A stretch of DNA of 64,000 bases. Source: Gnetum montanum (taxonomy: Eukaryota; Streptophyta; Gnetopsida; Gnetales; Gnetaceae). Below, piece by piece: positions 1 to 11,126 of the stretch. Where the stretch lies: positions 301,224-365,223 of the forward strand of contig MNCI01006946.1 of the NCBI GenBank assembly GCA_015680685.1. The letters run 5' to 3'. The stretch's first letter is position 1. Every line of letters begins with the position of its first letter. The translations under genes and the position numbers were made by a program. The notes under the pieces are model-generated. The model searched no databases. It saw only the letters and a program-made list of their open reading frames with translations, and was not told the DNA's origin.

Positions 1-219
1 CAAAACTCCAAGAAGACAAGAAAACCATAAGTGAACGAGTTAGCGAACATTTCAGACATGAATGTGACTAATGCAAATGGAGGCACCATGTGAAACTTAA
101 GGTAAACAAAATGAGTAGCAGCAATGTTGTCAGAGCCGGTGTGATGAATGATGAAATAGGCATTGATGAAGAAATGTCATGAATTACAGCTACAGATGAA
201 TGCACCAGAAATGATCTTG
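1..219. other. Non-coding flank of the first Tat-type element
   Basis: No reading frame or repeat could be supported here. It lies downstream (in element sense) of the minus-strand gag-protease frame and its hairpin cluster, so it is probably the internal non-coding part of the same retrotransposon, whose pol would lie outside the window. Confidence 0.4.
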
Positions 220-676
220 CTAGTTTATAGTCTTAGCGTACTATCGTGGGTTAGTTTTACATCATAATCTGTTGGACGTTGCTAGTTTATCGTCGTAGCA
301 GACGGTACAATGCTAGTTTATAGTCGTGGCGGACTATGAAGAGGCAAGCTAGTTTATAGTCTTAGCGGACTCTGGTGAATGAATGTGACAGTTTAGTATC
401 TTGTCGGACAGAGCTCTGTGATGTCGGTTTACCGTCATGATGCCAGGACATTCTGTGATATCATTTTTAAGTCATGATGCGAGGACTGCTCTGTGTGGAT
501 GCATGCGTGTGCGTCTATATGATCCTGTAAACAAAAGCTACTAGAGAAAATAATATTAAATAACAACTGCAGAAAACATGAACTGAAATGCACCAATAAA
601 TAGAAAATAATGTCAAACGGTGGTAGTTTAAAGCGTTTTCAGGCCATGGTTTAGTTTAAGGCCTTTTTGGGCCTTG
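220..676. repeat. Cluster of short hairpin elements (TAGTTTA family)
   Basis: At least five units start with CTAGTTTA followed by a 5-6 bp stem, a loop of about 5-6 nt and the complementary stem. They lie at 221-244, 281-306, 312-337, 349-372 and 653-675. Stem pairs include ATAGTC/GACTAT at 312-337 and AAGGCC/GGCCTT at 658-675. A weaker unit lies near 391-410. The cluster directly follows the protease frame of the minus-strand element. The same family recurs at 32,399-32,540, 36,165-36,562 and 41,430-41,610. Confidence 0.65.
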
Positions 677-1372
677 AGAGAACACGTAAGCTAATACAAT
701 ACAAACTAAGGTGAGGTATGCACAACGAACAAAGGTGAAGAGTGGGCGGAGATCAGATGTGTCTTTGGTCACAGGGGAGTCTTGATTATGCGATTTTTTC
801 TTAGTCAGACATGGTCTAGGAGGCGTGCTAGTTTGCTCTGAGAGGCTTTCAGCTTTTACCCCTCGTTCAGGCATTTTAGCTCTAGGTGTTGTGTTTGTTG
901 TTGTGGGTGTTGCTTCAAGAGGCTCCTCTCTCAAGACCTGTGACATGTCTATGTTGTGGTCAGCTTGGAAGGGAGTGTTATCGCCATGTATAATGACTTG
1001 TCCACCTTTGTATGGAAGGTGGATTTCTTAATGTATCGGTGAGGAAACGGCTCGTTGTTATGCTAGCCAAGGTCTACCAAGAATCATGTTGAAACTGAGC
1101 ATCTCTTCTATGACAGTGAATTCTGCGCTGGAGGGGAATTGTTCTCCTACCACAAAGGCTAAGTTGATTGTGCCCTTAATTATGACACATGATCCATTGA
1201 AATATTTTAAACACGTGGTTTCTGTTGGCATGATCTCATCTGCCATGCCTAGTTTATCGATGACGGAGTATAGAACTACATTTGTTACTGCACCGTCATC
1301 AACATGCACTCTGCGAATGGTACATTGCCTGACACGCACACTAATCGATAATGGAGCTATTGTGACTTCCCC
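677..1372 (-). pseudogene. Retropepsin-like protease region of Ty3/gypsy element 1
   Basis: Aspartic protease that would process the Gag-Pol polyprotein of an LTR retrotransposon. The minus-strand frame carries VHVDDGAVTNV, the position of the active-site D-[TS]-G loop in this family (here D-D-G-A), followed by a Gln/Pro-poor beta-rich stretch and the C-terminal ILGRPWL motif near 1070, typical of plant gypsy proteases. It continues the gag frame with only a TAA at 1373-1375 between them. Further in-frame TAA stops lie at 1058-1060 and near 1029. Downstream residues resemble the linker before reverse transcriptase, but no RT is present before the window ends. No frameshift is seen; decay is by nonsense changes. 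Confidence 0.8.
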
Positions 1373-4117
1373 TTATTCAAGGTGACGTTTAACTACATCA
1401 TCACGAAAGGCTAAGGTGTTTGAACCCAATCCTTGTGGTGTGTGTTGTGAAATTGTTGCACAGATGGATTCCATGTTAGCAGGGATGCCCTCTGTAACAA
1501 GAATGGATGCTAACGTTTGCGCTAAGGCTTCGTGATGAGCCGATGATATCATGACCAAATTGTACAAACTCATGGTTGTGTTCTTTTGTTTGAGTGTTTG
1601 TGTCACTTGGGCTAGTGTAGCTACAAAGTCTGTGTTGTCTACTATTGTGTTGGTTTCCTCTGTATGGGTTGAGGGCTTGGGCCTGGTTTGTTTGGGATGA
1701 GGGGTAGGGCCCCTAGTGTTCACTTGTTGTATACTAGGTGTGTCCTTTGTTTCAGCTATGGGTGTTGTTTGTTGTTCGTTTGTCCTCTTCTGCTGCCATT
1801 TGGTAGGCTTATCCGTGTTGTTGGTAAGGTTGAATCTTGAGGAAGGAGAGGTTGAGACATTTCCTACGGTTGGGCTTAGGGTAAGTGAGGGGCCATCGCA
1901 TGGTGGCACTTTTTTGACAAATGGGAGTTTAGGAGGTGTTGTTGTTGTTTGACTAGCCTGTTGTGGCACCTTGATAACGAAAGGTTTCTTTACTATTGTC
2001 GTTGGTGCAACATGCCAGTTTAACGTCTTAGCAGATGACTGTGGTGGTACTTTGACTACAAAGGGTGTCTTCGGTGCTTGGGATTGCATTGCATCTGGCC
2101 ATTTTAACATCTTAGTGGATGTATGAGGTGGTGGTACCTTGACCACGAAAGGTGTTGTCGGTGCTCTAGGTGGCATCTTGGTGATGATGGGAGGTCTCTT
2201 GCTCATAGAGGTAGAGGGGATTGTTGCCTTGCTGGGAGGCACATGGATCACAAAAGGTTGCCGCACAGGTTTAGGGTTACTATCTATGCCAATGGAATTT
2301 ATGACATAGGGGGCATTGTTTGTGCTAGGTTGATTCAGGGTGTTGATGTTCAGTTGGCCCCGTTCTATCATTGCTTGTAGATCATCCTTTAACGCATGAT
2401 AGGTGTCGGTATTGTGACCAGACATTTGGTGGTAGTGACAGAATTGGTCTAACTTGAAATGTCGTGGAATCGGGGGCTCATTTGGTGCTGCTAGGGTGGG
2501 GTTCCTCAGTAACTTGCAGTACCTGTCATGTTGGTGGCGAGCATTCTCTGCTACGTGTTTGTAGTGGATTTGCCCGGCTTTAAGGAGTTGCTCTAGTAGT
2601 TCCGAAGGTCACGCAGGTAGCGATGTGTACTTAGAGCGATCCTTGCATTGAAAATTGGACCTTAAGGTGGCCCCTATTGTTGCAGGCGGGTTGGTACTGG
2701 TGTTAGTTGTTTTTGTGCTTGCGGCCATAGTTTCCGTTGTTACCTTTTGTTTGGCAACGTGTTGGATCTTGTAAGCCACATAGGTGGGGTCATTGCTAGT
2801 TTGTGTAGCTTGTTCAATGTTCTTGATCTGTGTGAATGCTTGGTTCAACGTTTGAGCACTTAGGTAGTACAATTTTGACTTAATGAAGTCATTCAAGGCT
2901 CCCTTCAGAATCGTAAGCAAATACTTTTCAGGGATGGGCTCATGAAGTTCATTAAGGGCTACACTCCATCGTTGGATGAACTTTTTCACAGGCTCAAGTG
3001 GTGCTTGTTTCACCTGTATCAGAGTGTCTAGGGTTGCTTCAGGCTTCAGGTTGTACTTAAACCTGGTAACAAATTGGTGTAACAGATCCTCAAGAGAGGA
3101 CATGGAGTTACATGGCAAGGCTCGGTACCAGTCTAAGGCTATGCTCGTTAAGGACATAGGAAACACATGCAAGATTGCGTGGGGCCAAGCTTAAAGCAAT
3201 AGAGTTTCTGATCGAAATGTGACTATGTGAGCATTCGGATCTCCCTTCCCGTTGTATTTGGTCAGCTGTGGAAGTGTGATTCCCTTGGGCAAAGCTAACG
3301 GTGGCACTGAAGAGCTAATTGGATCATCGTGGTAGAAGTCTAGTACTTTAACTTGTTCAGTGTTTGCCATTTTGAGGTGCTTTACCTCTTCAGCTAATGC
3401 TTGCATCATTTGTTTAGCTTCTGCCTACTCTTGAGTGGTAGGCAAATTAGTTGATTGGGGAGGTTGTTGGGTTGTCATTTGTTGCTGTGGAGCAATGTTC
3501 AGAGTTGTGGTTGTGGGGTGTGGCATGTTGAAGTGAGTGGGTTGTTGAACAAGGGGTATGGTTCCTTGCCTAGCCACAAACTGTGAAGTGACACCCTGGA
3601 TGTGCAGGGCTGATGTAGTGAAAGTGGCCCCATGTATTTGCACGTGCGGTATGTACTAGGTGGAGATGGGGGTGGGTAATCTTTGTTGGGATACTGGTGC
3701 TTGTGTGCTCATTGACACTTGGTGAGTAGCTTTCTGTCCCATGCGAGGATGGACTGATGGATTCACGTAGGCATGGGAACTAAGGGTGTGGTATGAATCC
3801 TTAGGTTCAGATTATGCCCCGAAGTCATCTACATCATGGTGGTTTTGGGGCTCCTCATTGGGTTGCCATGTGTTTTGGCCCCTTGCTAGAAGGAGCTGGG
3901 AGATGAGCCTATGATGAGGATCAGAAAGGGGGATGATGTCATATACGAAGGGGGAAAATTCATGACCTCCCATGTATATGTGCTCGAAGTTTCGTTTTGC
4001 CTCCTGTTCTGTGTGGTCAATAGGAAGGTTGGCCTGAATCTTCACACAGATGTAGTTATACTATTCTTGTGTGGGGACTATGAAGGCACGTGCATTAGAG
4101 GTCTGGGATGACTCCAT
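1373..4117 (-). pseudogene. Gag polyprotein of Ty3/gypsy element 1 (Tat-like), nonsense-riddled
   Basis: Structural capsid polyprotein of an LTR retrotransposon. The likely start is the ATG at 4117. Reading on the minus strand: an N-terminal segment with KIQANLP; a Gln/Pro-rich linker (about 3,430-3,800); a coiled segment (about 3,330-3,409); the retrotransposon-gag capsid domain (about 2,700-3,280, with LTSIALDWYRALP and FVTRFKYNLKP); then CHYHQMSGHNTDTYHALKDD, the remnant of a CCHC-like motif (near 2,380-2,440) with the last Cys replaced by Tyr; then a Pro/Val-rich tail with repeated PFVVKVPP blocks. In-frame stops occur at 4061-4063, 3812-3814, 3425-3427, 3191-3193, 2609-2611 and 1373-1375, all in one phase, so the frame has no net indel over about 2.7 kb. 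A related but shorter gag occurs at 42,300-44,125. Confidence 0.85.
2014..2121. repeat. Two hairpin-family motifs embedded in gag
   Basis: Sequences at 2014-2039 and 2098-2121 match the TAGTTTA hairpin family (GTTTAACGTCTTAGCAGA and a diverged copy) but lie inside the gag tail, where they encode the KTLNWH / KMLKWP segments on the minus strand. Confidence 0.45.
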
Positions 4118-4475
4118 GGTGATGTGTGATGGGGTAGCGTACGAGCTAGCTAACAAGTGCAGAGTGTGTTTTAGGCTAAGTGTGCAGAGTGTCCGGCGTG
4201 TGAACACTGAAAAGTTTTCAAAGTGTCTAGCATGTATAGCGTAAATGGGAGAAAATTTGGCTAAGTATGAAACTATGAACTGTAGTCGTACGTAGATGGT
4301 GATCTTGGGTAAGAGGAAGTCATCTCGGAATCGTTATGTTGTGTGTATTGTATGCCTTGGACAAGGTGATCCATGTTGGTGGCCGTTAGTACTTAGACTG
4401 GTTTGAAGTAGGTGTGAATCGTAGTGAATTCGGCTTTGAAATGGGCTCATTTTGTGTGTTTTTGTTGAAAAAACA
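4118..4475. other. Upstream leader of element 1
   Basis: No gene is seen. It lies between the gag start at 4117 and a short tandem array, so it is probably part of the 5' untranslated leader of the minus-strand element. Confidence 0.4.
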
Positions 4476-4660
4476 CTGTAACAGTACTGTAGCAGCGTGA
4501 ACACTCTAGCAGCGTAAACACTGTAGTAGCGTAAAGCACTATAGCAGCGTAAATCCTGTAGCAGCGTAGAGCACTGTAGCAGCGTAAACACTGTAGTAGT
4601 GTAGAGCACTATAGCAGTGTAAACACTGTAGCAGCATAAACACTGTGTTTAAACATGTAA
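4476..4660. repeat. 17-18 bp tandem array
   Basis: About ten imperfect copies of a unit like GCAGCGTAAACACTGTA, alternating with variants containing AGAGCACTATA. It lies upstream of gag in element 1. Short minus-strand frames here (4334-4609, 4539-4865) are only translations of the repeat. Confidence 0.85.
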
Positions 4661-5404
4661 CGTGATCAATGTTTCGATTAAGCAAAAAACAAGTCAGGCC
4701 CTCCTTATAGCGCCATTTCTGTAATGTCTGAAATTGTCGGTCTAGGGCTGAAATGAAACAGAGACCAAGAGATCCCCGAACAAGCACAGAAAACCCTACC
4801 TTTGCTTGAGGGCAAGTTGGAATTAATGAAGGCAGAGTACGTTGGGTGGTTCGCACGTAGATCAAACAAGGATTTCCCCGAACGTATACCTATATTCTGT
4901 ACGTTGGGTTATATGTAAACGGCGTAACGGATGTAAAATCGAGCATAAATGTACAAGAATGTAAACAGTAAGCGCACAAGAACGAACGAAAACTGTAACA
5001 AATCTTGGCAAAAAATGTAGCAATTTTATTGCATAATGAAAATTACAATGCACCGGTCTAGACGTAGTTGTGGATCTGACACAAGGTGGACGAAGAGCCC
5101 CGGTGGATGCGGAGGGATGATGGTGTGCTGGTTTGAACTGCAGGCATAGCGTAGAGGCTGTATATTCAGCGTGCAGGGTTTAGGTCCAACATATAGGATG
5201 CAAGTTTCTAAATTTGCTTAGTGTGGTCTGCCCCAATTTTTTGCCAAGATGCCTTCTAGTTTTTCCCCCAGATCTGGTCAAAAATTGGAGTTTTTATACG
5301 GGTTTCCCTGTTAGACTCGAGTCTGAAAGGGGATGAGTGGCTGTAAGTTGAGAAAAATTCGGATCAGGAGACAGGTGGTACGTTGACCGAGTACAAGATA
5401 TGTT
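4661..5404. other. Non-coding region upstream of element 1 gag
   Basis: No gene or clear repeat is seen. It contains scattered short frames only. It is probably leader or LTR sequence of element 1. Confidence 0.35.
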
Positions 5405-5522
5405 ACAATTGTATAGCGTACAGCATGCCAGTGTAGAGCATGCTAGCGTATAGCATGCTAGCGTAGAGCATGCTAGTGTATAGCATTCCAGCGTATAGCA
5501 TGCCAGCGTACATCAAAAATGT
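5405..5522. repeat. 15-bp tandem array (GCGTATAGCATGCTA)
   Basis: About seven copies of a 15-bp unit of the form GCGTATAGCATGCTA with small changes. It contains the palindrome GCATGC. Confidence 0.85.
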
Positions 5523-5529
5523 ACCCATT

Positions 5530-6245
5530 GTACACACATGAAAATGTTTCATTTTAAGGTCAAAACTTGATTTTCGAGTACTTAAGAGCTACTAGGGACC
5601 CTGGGGAAGGTCATGGGAGGTCCAGACGGTCAGTTTTGGCATGTTTTGACTCATTTCTAGGGCCCAAAAGTTTCTCTACGCTGGGCTCTACGTTGGGCGT
5701 AGAGGAATGAAAGACCATCATTTGGAGCCTAAAATTTGATTTTCAAGTGCCTGAGAGTTGCTGGGGACCTTGGGGAAGGTCTTGGGGGGTCCAGATGCTC
5801 AGTTTTGGCATGTTTTGACTCATTTTTGGGGCCCAAAAGTTGCTCTACGCTGGGCTCTACGCTGGCTGTATACGCTGGGCGTAGAGGAATAAAAGACCAT
5901 CATTTGTAGCCCAAAATTTGATTTTCAAGTGCCTAAGAGCTGCTGGGGACCTTGGGGAAGGTCCTGGGGGGTCCAGACACTCAGTTCTGGCATGTTTTGA
6001 CTCATTTCTGGGGCCCAAAAGTTGCTCTACGCTGGGCTCTATGCTAGGCGTATACGCTGGGCATAGAGGAATAAAAGACCATCATTTGGAGCCCAAAATT
6101 TGATTTTCAAGTGCTTGAGAGCTATTGGGGACCCTGGGAAAGGTCTTGGGGGGTCCAGACACTCAGTTCTGGCATGTTTTGACTCATTTCTGGGGCCAAA
6201 AATATGCTATACGCTGGGCTCTACGCTGGGCATGTATAGGCCAAC
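5530..6245. repeat. 182-bp tandem repeat, about four copies
   Basis: Anchor GACCATCATTTG occurs at 5713, 5895 and 6077 (spacing 182), with an earlier diverged copy from about 5,530. Each unit also carries CTACGCTGGGCTCTACGC. The array precedes the LTR-like fragment at 6478 and may be its U3 region. Confidence 0.85.
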
Positions 6246-6477
6246 GTACATGATGCATAATTAGTGAAAAAAAAGTATTTTGAGCTCAAGATTTGCCAAG
6301 TTTAATGCCAAATTTCATTGTAGCCTTCTGTGGGTCCTAGGGAACTATTTCTTATTGATTTTGACTCTACTTTAAGTTGTCTGTGAGGCCCTCAAGCTTT
6401 AGTCATGCTGGGGAGCATCATGACTTAGCTCGATTCTTGTTGGAGAAGTACTAAGCTTAGAATTTTGTGGTGTTTCA
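6246..6477. other. Unassigned spacer before LTR-homologous segment
   Basis: No gene is seen. It is not recognisably similar to the 1.7-kb LTRs at 29,680 and 45,106, whereas the next segment is. Confidence 0.3.
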
Positions 6478-6862
6478 TACACGCCTTGGTTACTCTTGGG
6501 ATCTCTACACTCAATGTTATGCAACCAATTGTATCCACCTTGACAGAGTAAGCTTGTAGCTTTGGAGTGGTGCATTTCTTTAACTGCATTTTACCTGGTT
6601 TCCTGCTTACTGTTGTGTTTTACATTGTTTTCTATCTTATTTACTTTCAAGCATTACTTCGCGCTTTCATTCCCGTTTTCAAATTGTATGTTGCAAAAGG
6701 CTATATATACGTTGATTAAGTTCCTATCTGATCGACTAGACTATTTAGGGTGCTTTTTGTCCGCCCACACCCAACACGGCCCTCTCGCGGATACGGGGTT
6801 GAAACTGTCGCGCCCGCTGACCCCTAGGTGTTTTCCAGCCGTCAACATTTTCAGTTGCTACA
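6478..6862 (+). mobile_element. LTR fragment (R-U5 part) related to the 17.1-kb element, opposite orientation
   Basis: From ACACGCCTTGGTTACTC at 6478 to GTTGCTACA at 6862 the sequence is the reverse complement of the terminal 400 bp or so of the LTRs at 29,680-31,377 and 45,106-46,804. Shared features include the segment encoding the start of their R-U5 and the end GCTACA. Homology stops at 6478, as expected if the faster-evolving U3 differs. The following base starts the minisatellite. The orientation is plus, whereas the neighbouring gag at 1-4.1 kb is minus. Confidence 0.75.
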
Positions 6863-7260
6863 ACTCTCACAGAGGATGCTCTAAGAAAGGGAACTCTTAG
6901 GGAGGGTGTCCTCATGGAGACCACTCTCAAGGAGAATGCTTTAAGGGAGGTCGCTCTCAGGGAGAGTGCTCTTCGGGAGGGAGCTCTCAACAAGGGCACT
7001 CTCGAGGAGAACACTCTCATGTGTGTAGCGTAAGACACTCTTGAGGAGGATGCTCTCAAGGAGAATGCTCTCCAGAATGTCGATCTAATAGAGGGCACTC
7101 TCAAGGAGAATGCTCTCAGGGAGGGCACTCTCACGGAGAATGCTCTCGAGGATGGCACTCTCATGGAGAATGCTCTTAAGAAGGATGCTCTTAAGGGCAT
7201 CCTCAGGGAGACCACTCTCGGGGAGGGAGTTCTCAGGGAGGGCACTCTTAGGAAGCGCAC
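6863..7260. repeat. 15-bp minisatellite array (forward units)
   Basis: Tandem 15-bp units of the type GCTCTCAAGGAGAAT and ACTCTCAGGGAGGGC. Each unit contains the near-palindrome GAGARYRCTCTC. Long open frames occur on both strands because 15 is a multiple of three and the unit lacks stops; they are not supported as genes. Confidence 0.9.
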
Positions 7261-8246
7261 TCTCCTGAGAGAGTCTCATGTAGCGCTTGCTAGAGTGCTC
7301 CCACTGGGAGTGCCTTGTGCTGGACATGTGACAGTGTTCTCTCTAGGAGCATCATCCTTGAGGAAGCCTTGTGTTATGCATCTAAGAGCGTTCTCCCTGA
7401 GAGAACCCTCATTGAGAGATTTTTCTTAGAGAGGGCCCTCCATGAGAATCCTCCTTAAGAGAATTCTCATTAATAGCGCTCTCCCTGGGAGAGTTCTCTC
7501 TGAGGGTGCCCTCCTTGAGAGCACCCTACACAAGAGCATTCTCCTTGAGATGGCCCTCCCAGAAAACCAAATTTATAAGGGTGCAGGATGGTTTTCCTAA
7601 AACTAGCCCAATCAACATATATGGGGATAGGTAGTGTTCTCCCTGGGAGCACTGCACAGTGCTCTCGCAAGAGTTCTCTCCATGGGAGCACCTTGCATAG
7701 CCACATTGGCAAGAGTGCTTTGCAAAGAGAACCTCATGCAGCACTTATAAGAGCACTCTCCCAAGGAGCGTCTCATGCTACACACGTGATAATATTTCCT
7801 TTGGGAGCATCCTCCCTAAGGGCATGTTACGCTATGCATCTAAGAGAGCTCTCCACGAGAGCACCCTCATTGAGAGAACTTTCCCTGAGGGAGCCCTCCC
7901 TAGGAGCAGTCTCCATGAGGACATGCTTAGGAAGGAAATCCTCTTAAAAAGTGTTCTATGTGAGAGTGACTTCCCTAAGGCATACCCATGGAGGCCACAG
8001 ATGCACTCATAATCTCACCCAAATGTGCACTCATGATAGCCTAGGACACACTCAGCATCACCTAAAAGTGCATCCATTAAGGCCAAGATTACACTCAACA
8101 TCACCCGAAAGTGCATCCATGATGGCCTAAGATGCACTTCGCTTCTCCTGAAAGTGCAACTTGGGGGGGTCAACCTACCTCCCCTTATATATGTTGATTG
8201 TGCCAGGTTCAGCAAAACCATACTACATCCTTATAAATTTGTTCTT
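7261..8246. repeat. Inverted segment and spacer-promoter cassette, copy 1
   Basis: At about 7,262 the minisatellite flips orientation (units read CTCCCTGAGAGCA). A module occupies 7565-7630 on the plus strand (TTTATAAGGG ... AATCAACATATATGGGG). A second module lies at 8176-8244 on the minus strand and carries TATATAAGGGG (plus 8181-8191). The two face each other across about 550 bp of inverted minisatellite and a segment with three approximately 50-bp repeats about GCACTCAGCATCACC (7,990-8,160). Forward minisatellite resumes at 8,247. Homologous cassettes lie at 49,540-50,540 and 53,600-54,590. Confidence 0.8.
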
Positions 8247-10701
8247 TAAGAGGGAATTCTCATGAAGAGCGCTCTCAGAGAGAGAGCACCAAGTAAGGGG
8301 GCCCTCAAGGAAAATGCTCTTAAAGAGGGCCCCCTAAGGGAGGGTGCTTTCAGGGAGGGCACTCTTAGTGAGAACTCTCTAACAGAGGGTGCTCTCAACG
8401 AGAATGCTCTCATAGAGGGCACTCTCCATGAGAATGCTCTTAATGAGGGTGCTCTCAACGAGAATGCTCTCATAGAGGGCACTCTCCATGAGAATTCTCT
8501 CAATGAGGGTGCTCTCGAGTTGAATACTCTCATGTGCATAGTGCAAGGCACTCTCAGGGAGGATGCACTCAGTGAGAACGCTCTTAGAAAGGCCGCTCTA
8601 ATGGAGGGCGCTTTCAAGAGAATGCTCTCAATAAGGGTGTTGTTGAGGAGAACACTCTCACACATGTAGTGCAAGGCACTCTTAGGGAGGGTTTAAGGTG
8701 GCTACTCTAATGGAGGATGCTCTCATGGAGAATGCTCTTAGGGAGGCTACTCTAACGGAGAATGCTCTCATGGAGAACACTCTTGAGGAGGGTGCTGTTG
8801 GAGAGGGCATCCTCAGTGAGGTCATTCTCAGGGAGGGAACTTTCATGGAGGGTTCTCTCCAAGAGAATGCTCTCAACAAGGGAACTCTCGAGGAGAACAC
8901 TCTCACATGCATAGCGCAAGGCACTCTCAGTAAGAACACTCCCACGGAAGGTGCTCTTAAGGAGAATGCTCTTAGGGAGGCTACTTTAACGGAGGGCACT
9001 CTTTGTGATAATTCTCTCAGGGAGGGCGCTCTCGAGGAGAACACTCTAAGGAAGGGCACTTTGATGGAGGGTGCTCTATGAGAGAATGCTCTTTAGGAGA
9101 ACACTCTCACGTGCATACCACAAGGCACTCTTATGGAGAATGCTGTCAAGGAGGCCACTCTAACAGAAGGTGCTCTTAGGGAGGGTGCTCTCAGCGAGGC
9201 TACTCTAATGGAGGGCACTCTTAGGAAGAACGCTCTCGAGGAGGGTGCTCTCATGGAGGGCATCCTCATGGAGACCACTCTCAGGGAGGGTTCTCTACAA
9301 GAGAACACTCTCAACAAGGGTGCTCTTGAGGAGAACACNTAAGAGAACACTCTCAACAAGGGTGCTCTTGAGGAGAACACTCTCACGTGCATATCGCAAG
9401 GTGCTCTCAGGGAGGCTGCTCTAATGAAGGGCACTCTCAAGGAGGCCACTCTAATGCAGGGCACTCTTAGGGAGAATGATTTCAGGGAGGGTGCTCTTGA
9501 GGAGGGTGTCCTTAGGGAGACCACTCTCAGGGAGGGTGCTCTCTGAGAGAATGCTCTCAATGAGAGCGCTCTCAAGGAAAACACTCTCACATGCATAGTG
9601 GAAGGCACTCTCAGGGAGAGTGCTCTCCAAGAGGGTTCCCTCTAAGAGAGCGCTCTCAACGAGGGTGCTCTTAAGGAGAACATTCCCAAGTGCGTAGCAC
9701 AAGGCACTCTTGGGGAGGGCGCTCTCAAGGTGAACACTCTCTGGAAGGCTACTCTAACAAAGGGTGCTTTAAAGGAGAATGCTCTTAGGGAGGGCACTCT
9801 CATGGAGAACACTCTTAATGAGGATGCTCTCGAGGAGGGTATCCTTAGGGAGGGAACTCTTATGGAGGGTGCTCTTTGAGAGAATTCTTCCAACGAGGGT
9901 ACTTTCGAGGAGAACACTCTCATGTGCATAGCGCAAGGTGCTCTCATGGATAACACTCTCATGGAGGGTGCTCTCAAGGAGAATGCTCTTGCAAAGTCCG
10001 GTCTAACGAAGGGTGCTCTTAGGAAGAATGCTCTCGAGGAGGGCACTCTCAGAGAGAATGCTCTTAATGAGGGTGCTCTAGGAATAATGCTCCTAGTGAG
10101 AGCACTCATAAGGAGAACACTCTTTGGAAGGCTACTCTAACGTAGGGTGCTCTTAAGGAGAATGCTCTTGGGGAGGGAGCTCTCACAGAGAATGCTCTTA
10201 AGGAAGATGCTCTCTAGGAGGGCATCCCAAGGGAGACTGCTCTTAAGAAGGACATTCTCATGGACGATGCTCATAGGGAGGGCACTCTTTGAGAGAACAC
10301 TCTCAATGAGGGTGCTCTCAAGGAGAACATTCTCATGTGCATAGCGTAAGGTGCTCTCATGGATAACACTCTCATGGAGGGTGCTCCCAAGGAGAACACT
10401 CTCAAGGAGGCCACTCTAATGAAGGGTGCTCTTAGGAGAATGCTCTCAGGGAGGGCACTCTCTGAGAGAATCCTCTCAATGAGGGCTCTTCAGGGAGAAT
10501 GCTCCCAGGGAGGGTGCTCTCAAGGAGGGCACTCTTCGAGAGAATGCTCTCAACGAGGGCTCTCTAGGGGGAATGCTCCTAGGTAGGGCCCTCTCCAAGA
10601 GAACACTCTCAACTAGGGTGCTCTTGAGGAGAACACTCTCACGTGCATAGAGTAAAGTTCTCCGATGGAAAACACCCTTAGGAGGGGTGCTCTCAAGGAG
10701 G
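8247..10701. repeat. 15-bp minisatellite array
   Basis: Forward 15-bp units punctuated every 100-300 bp by a 27-bp in-phase insert resembling CTCACGTGCATAGCGCAAGG (for example near 8530, 8650, 8900, 9105, 9385, 9590, 9920, 10,335 and 10,640). An N at 9339 is flanked by an exact 40-bp duplication. The array is broken at 10,702 by a solo LTR. Confidence 0.9.
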
Positions 10702-11126
10702 GTTCTTGATGAGTGGCGAGGTATCCCTACACTCAACCATACGAAACGAGCGTCACACGCGCGATCCGGTCGAACTCCGCAAATGGACTAGTTGTGGTAC
10801 CTAGATAGTTAGCCTTAGGTCGCAGTTCGCTGTCTTCCCATCTAGACTAGTTTTGCATATGTCACGTATGGTTTAGTCTAGATGAGGTGTATGATGTGTT
10901 CTAATCTAATGCTACTCCTGATGGCAGTGGAAAATAATATTTAACTAAATCTAAGCTAAGAGGAAAAGGGTAAGAAAATCTAATCTAGCTTAAGTGCGAT
11001 GAGCAACCGATTCCTTGATCAACCGTACACATCTTGGACTTCGTGCACGACTGCCACTGGGACTACCAAGCATAGGCCTAGGTATGCCACTGGGATTACC
11101 AAGCGCAGACCCCAAAAGATCGGAAG

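Noticed and set aside
5530-6245. Regular direct repeats considered as a CRISPR array
   Set aside because: Units are contiguous 182-bp tandem copies without unique spacers, in plant DNA.
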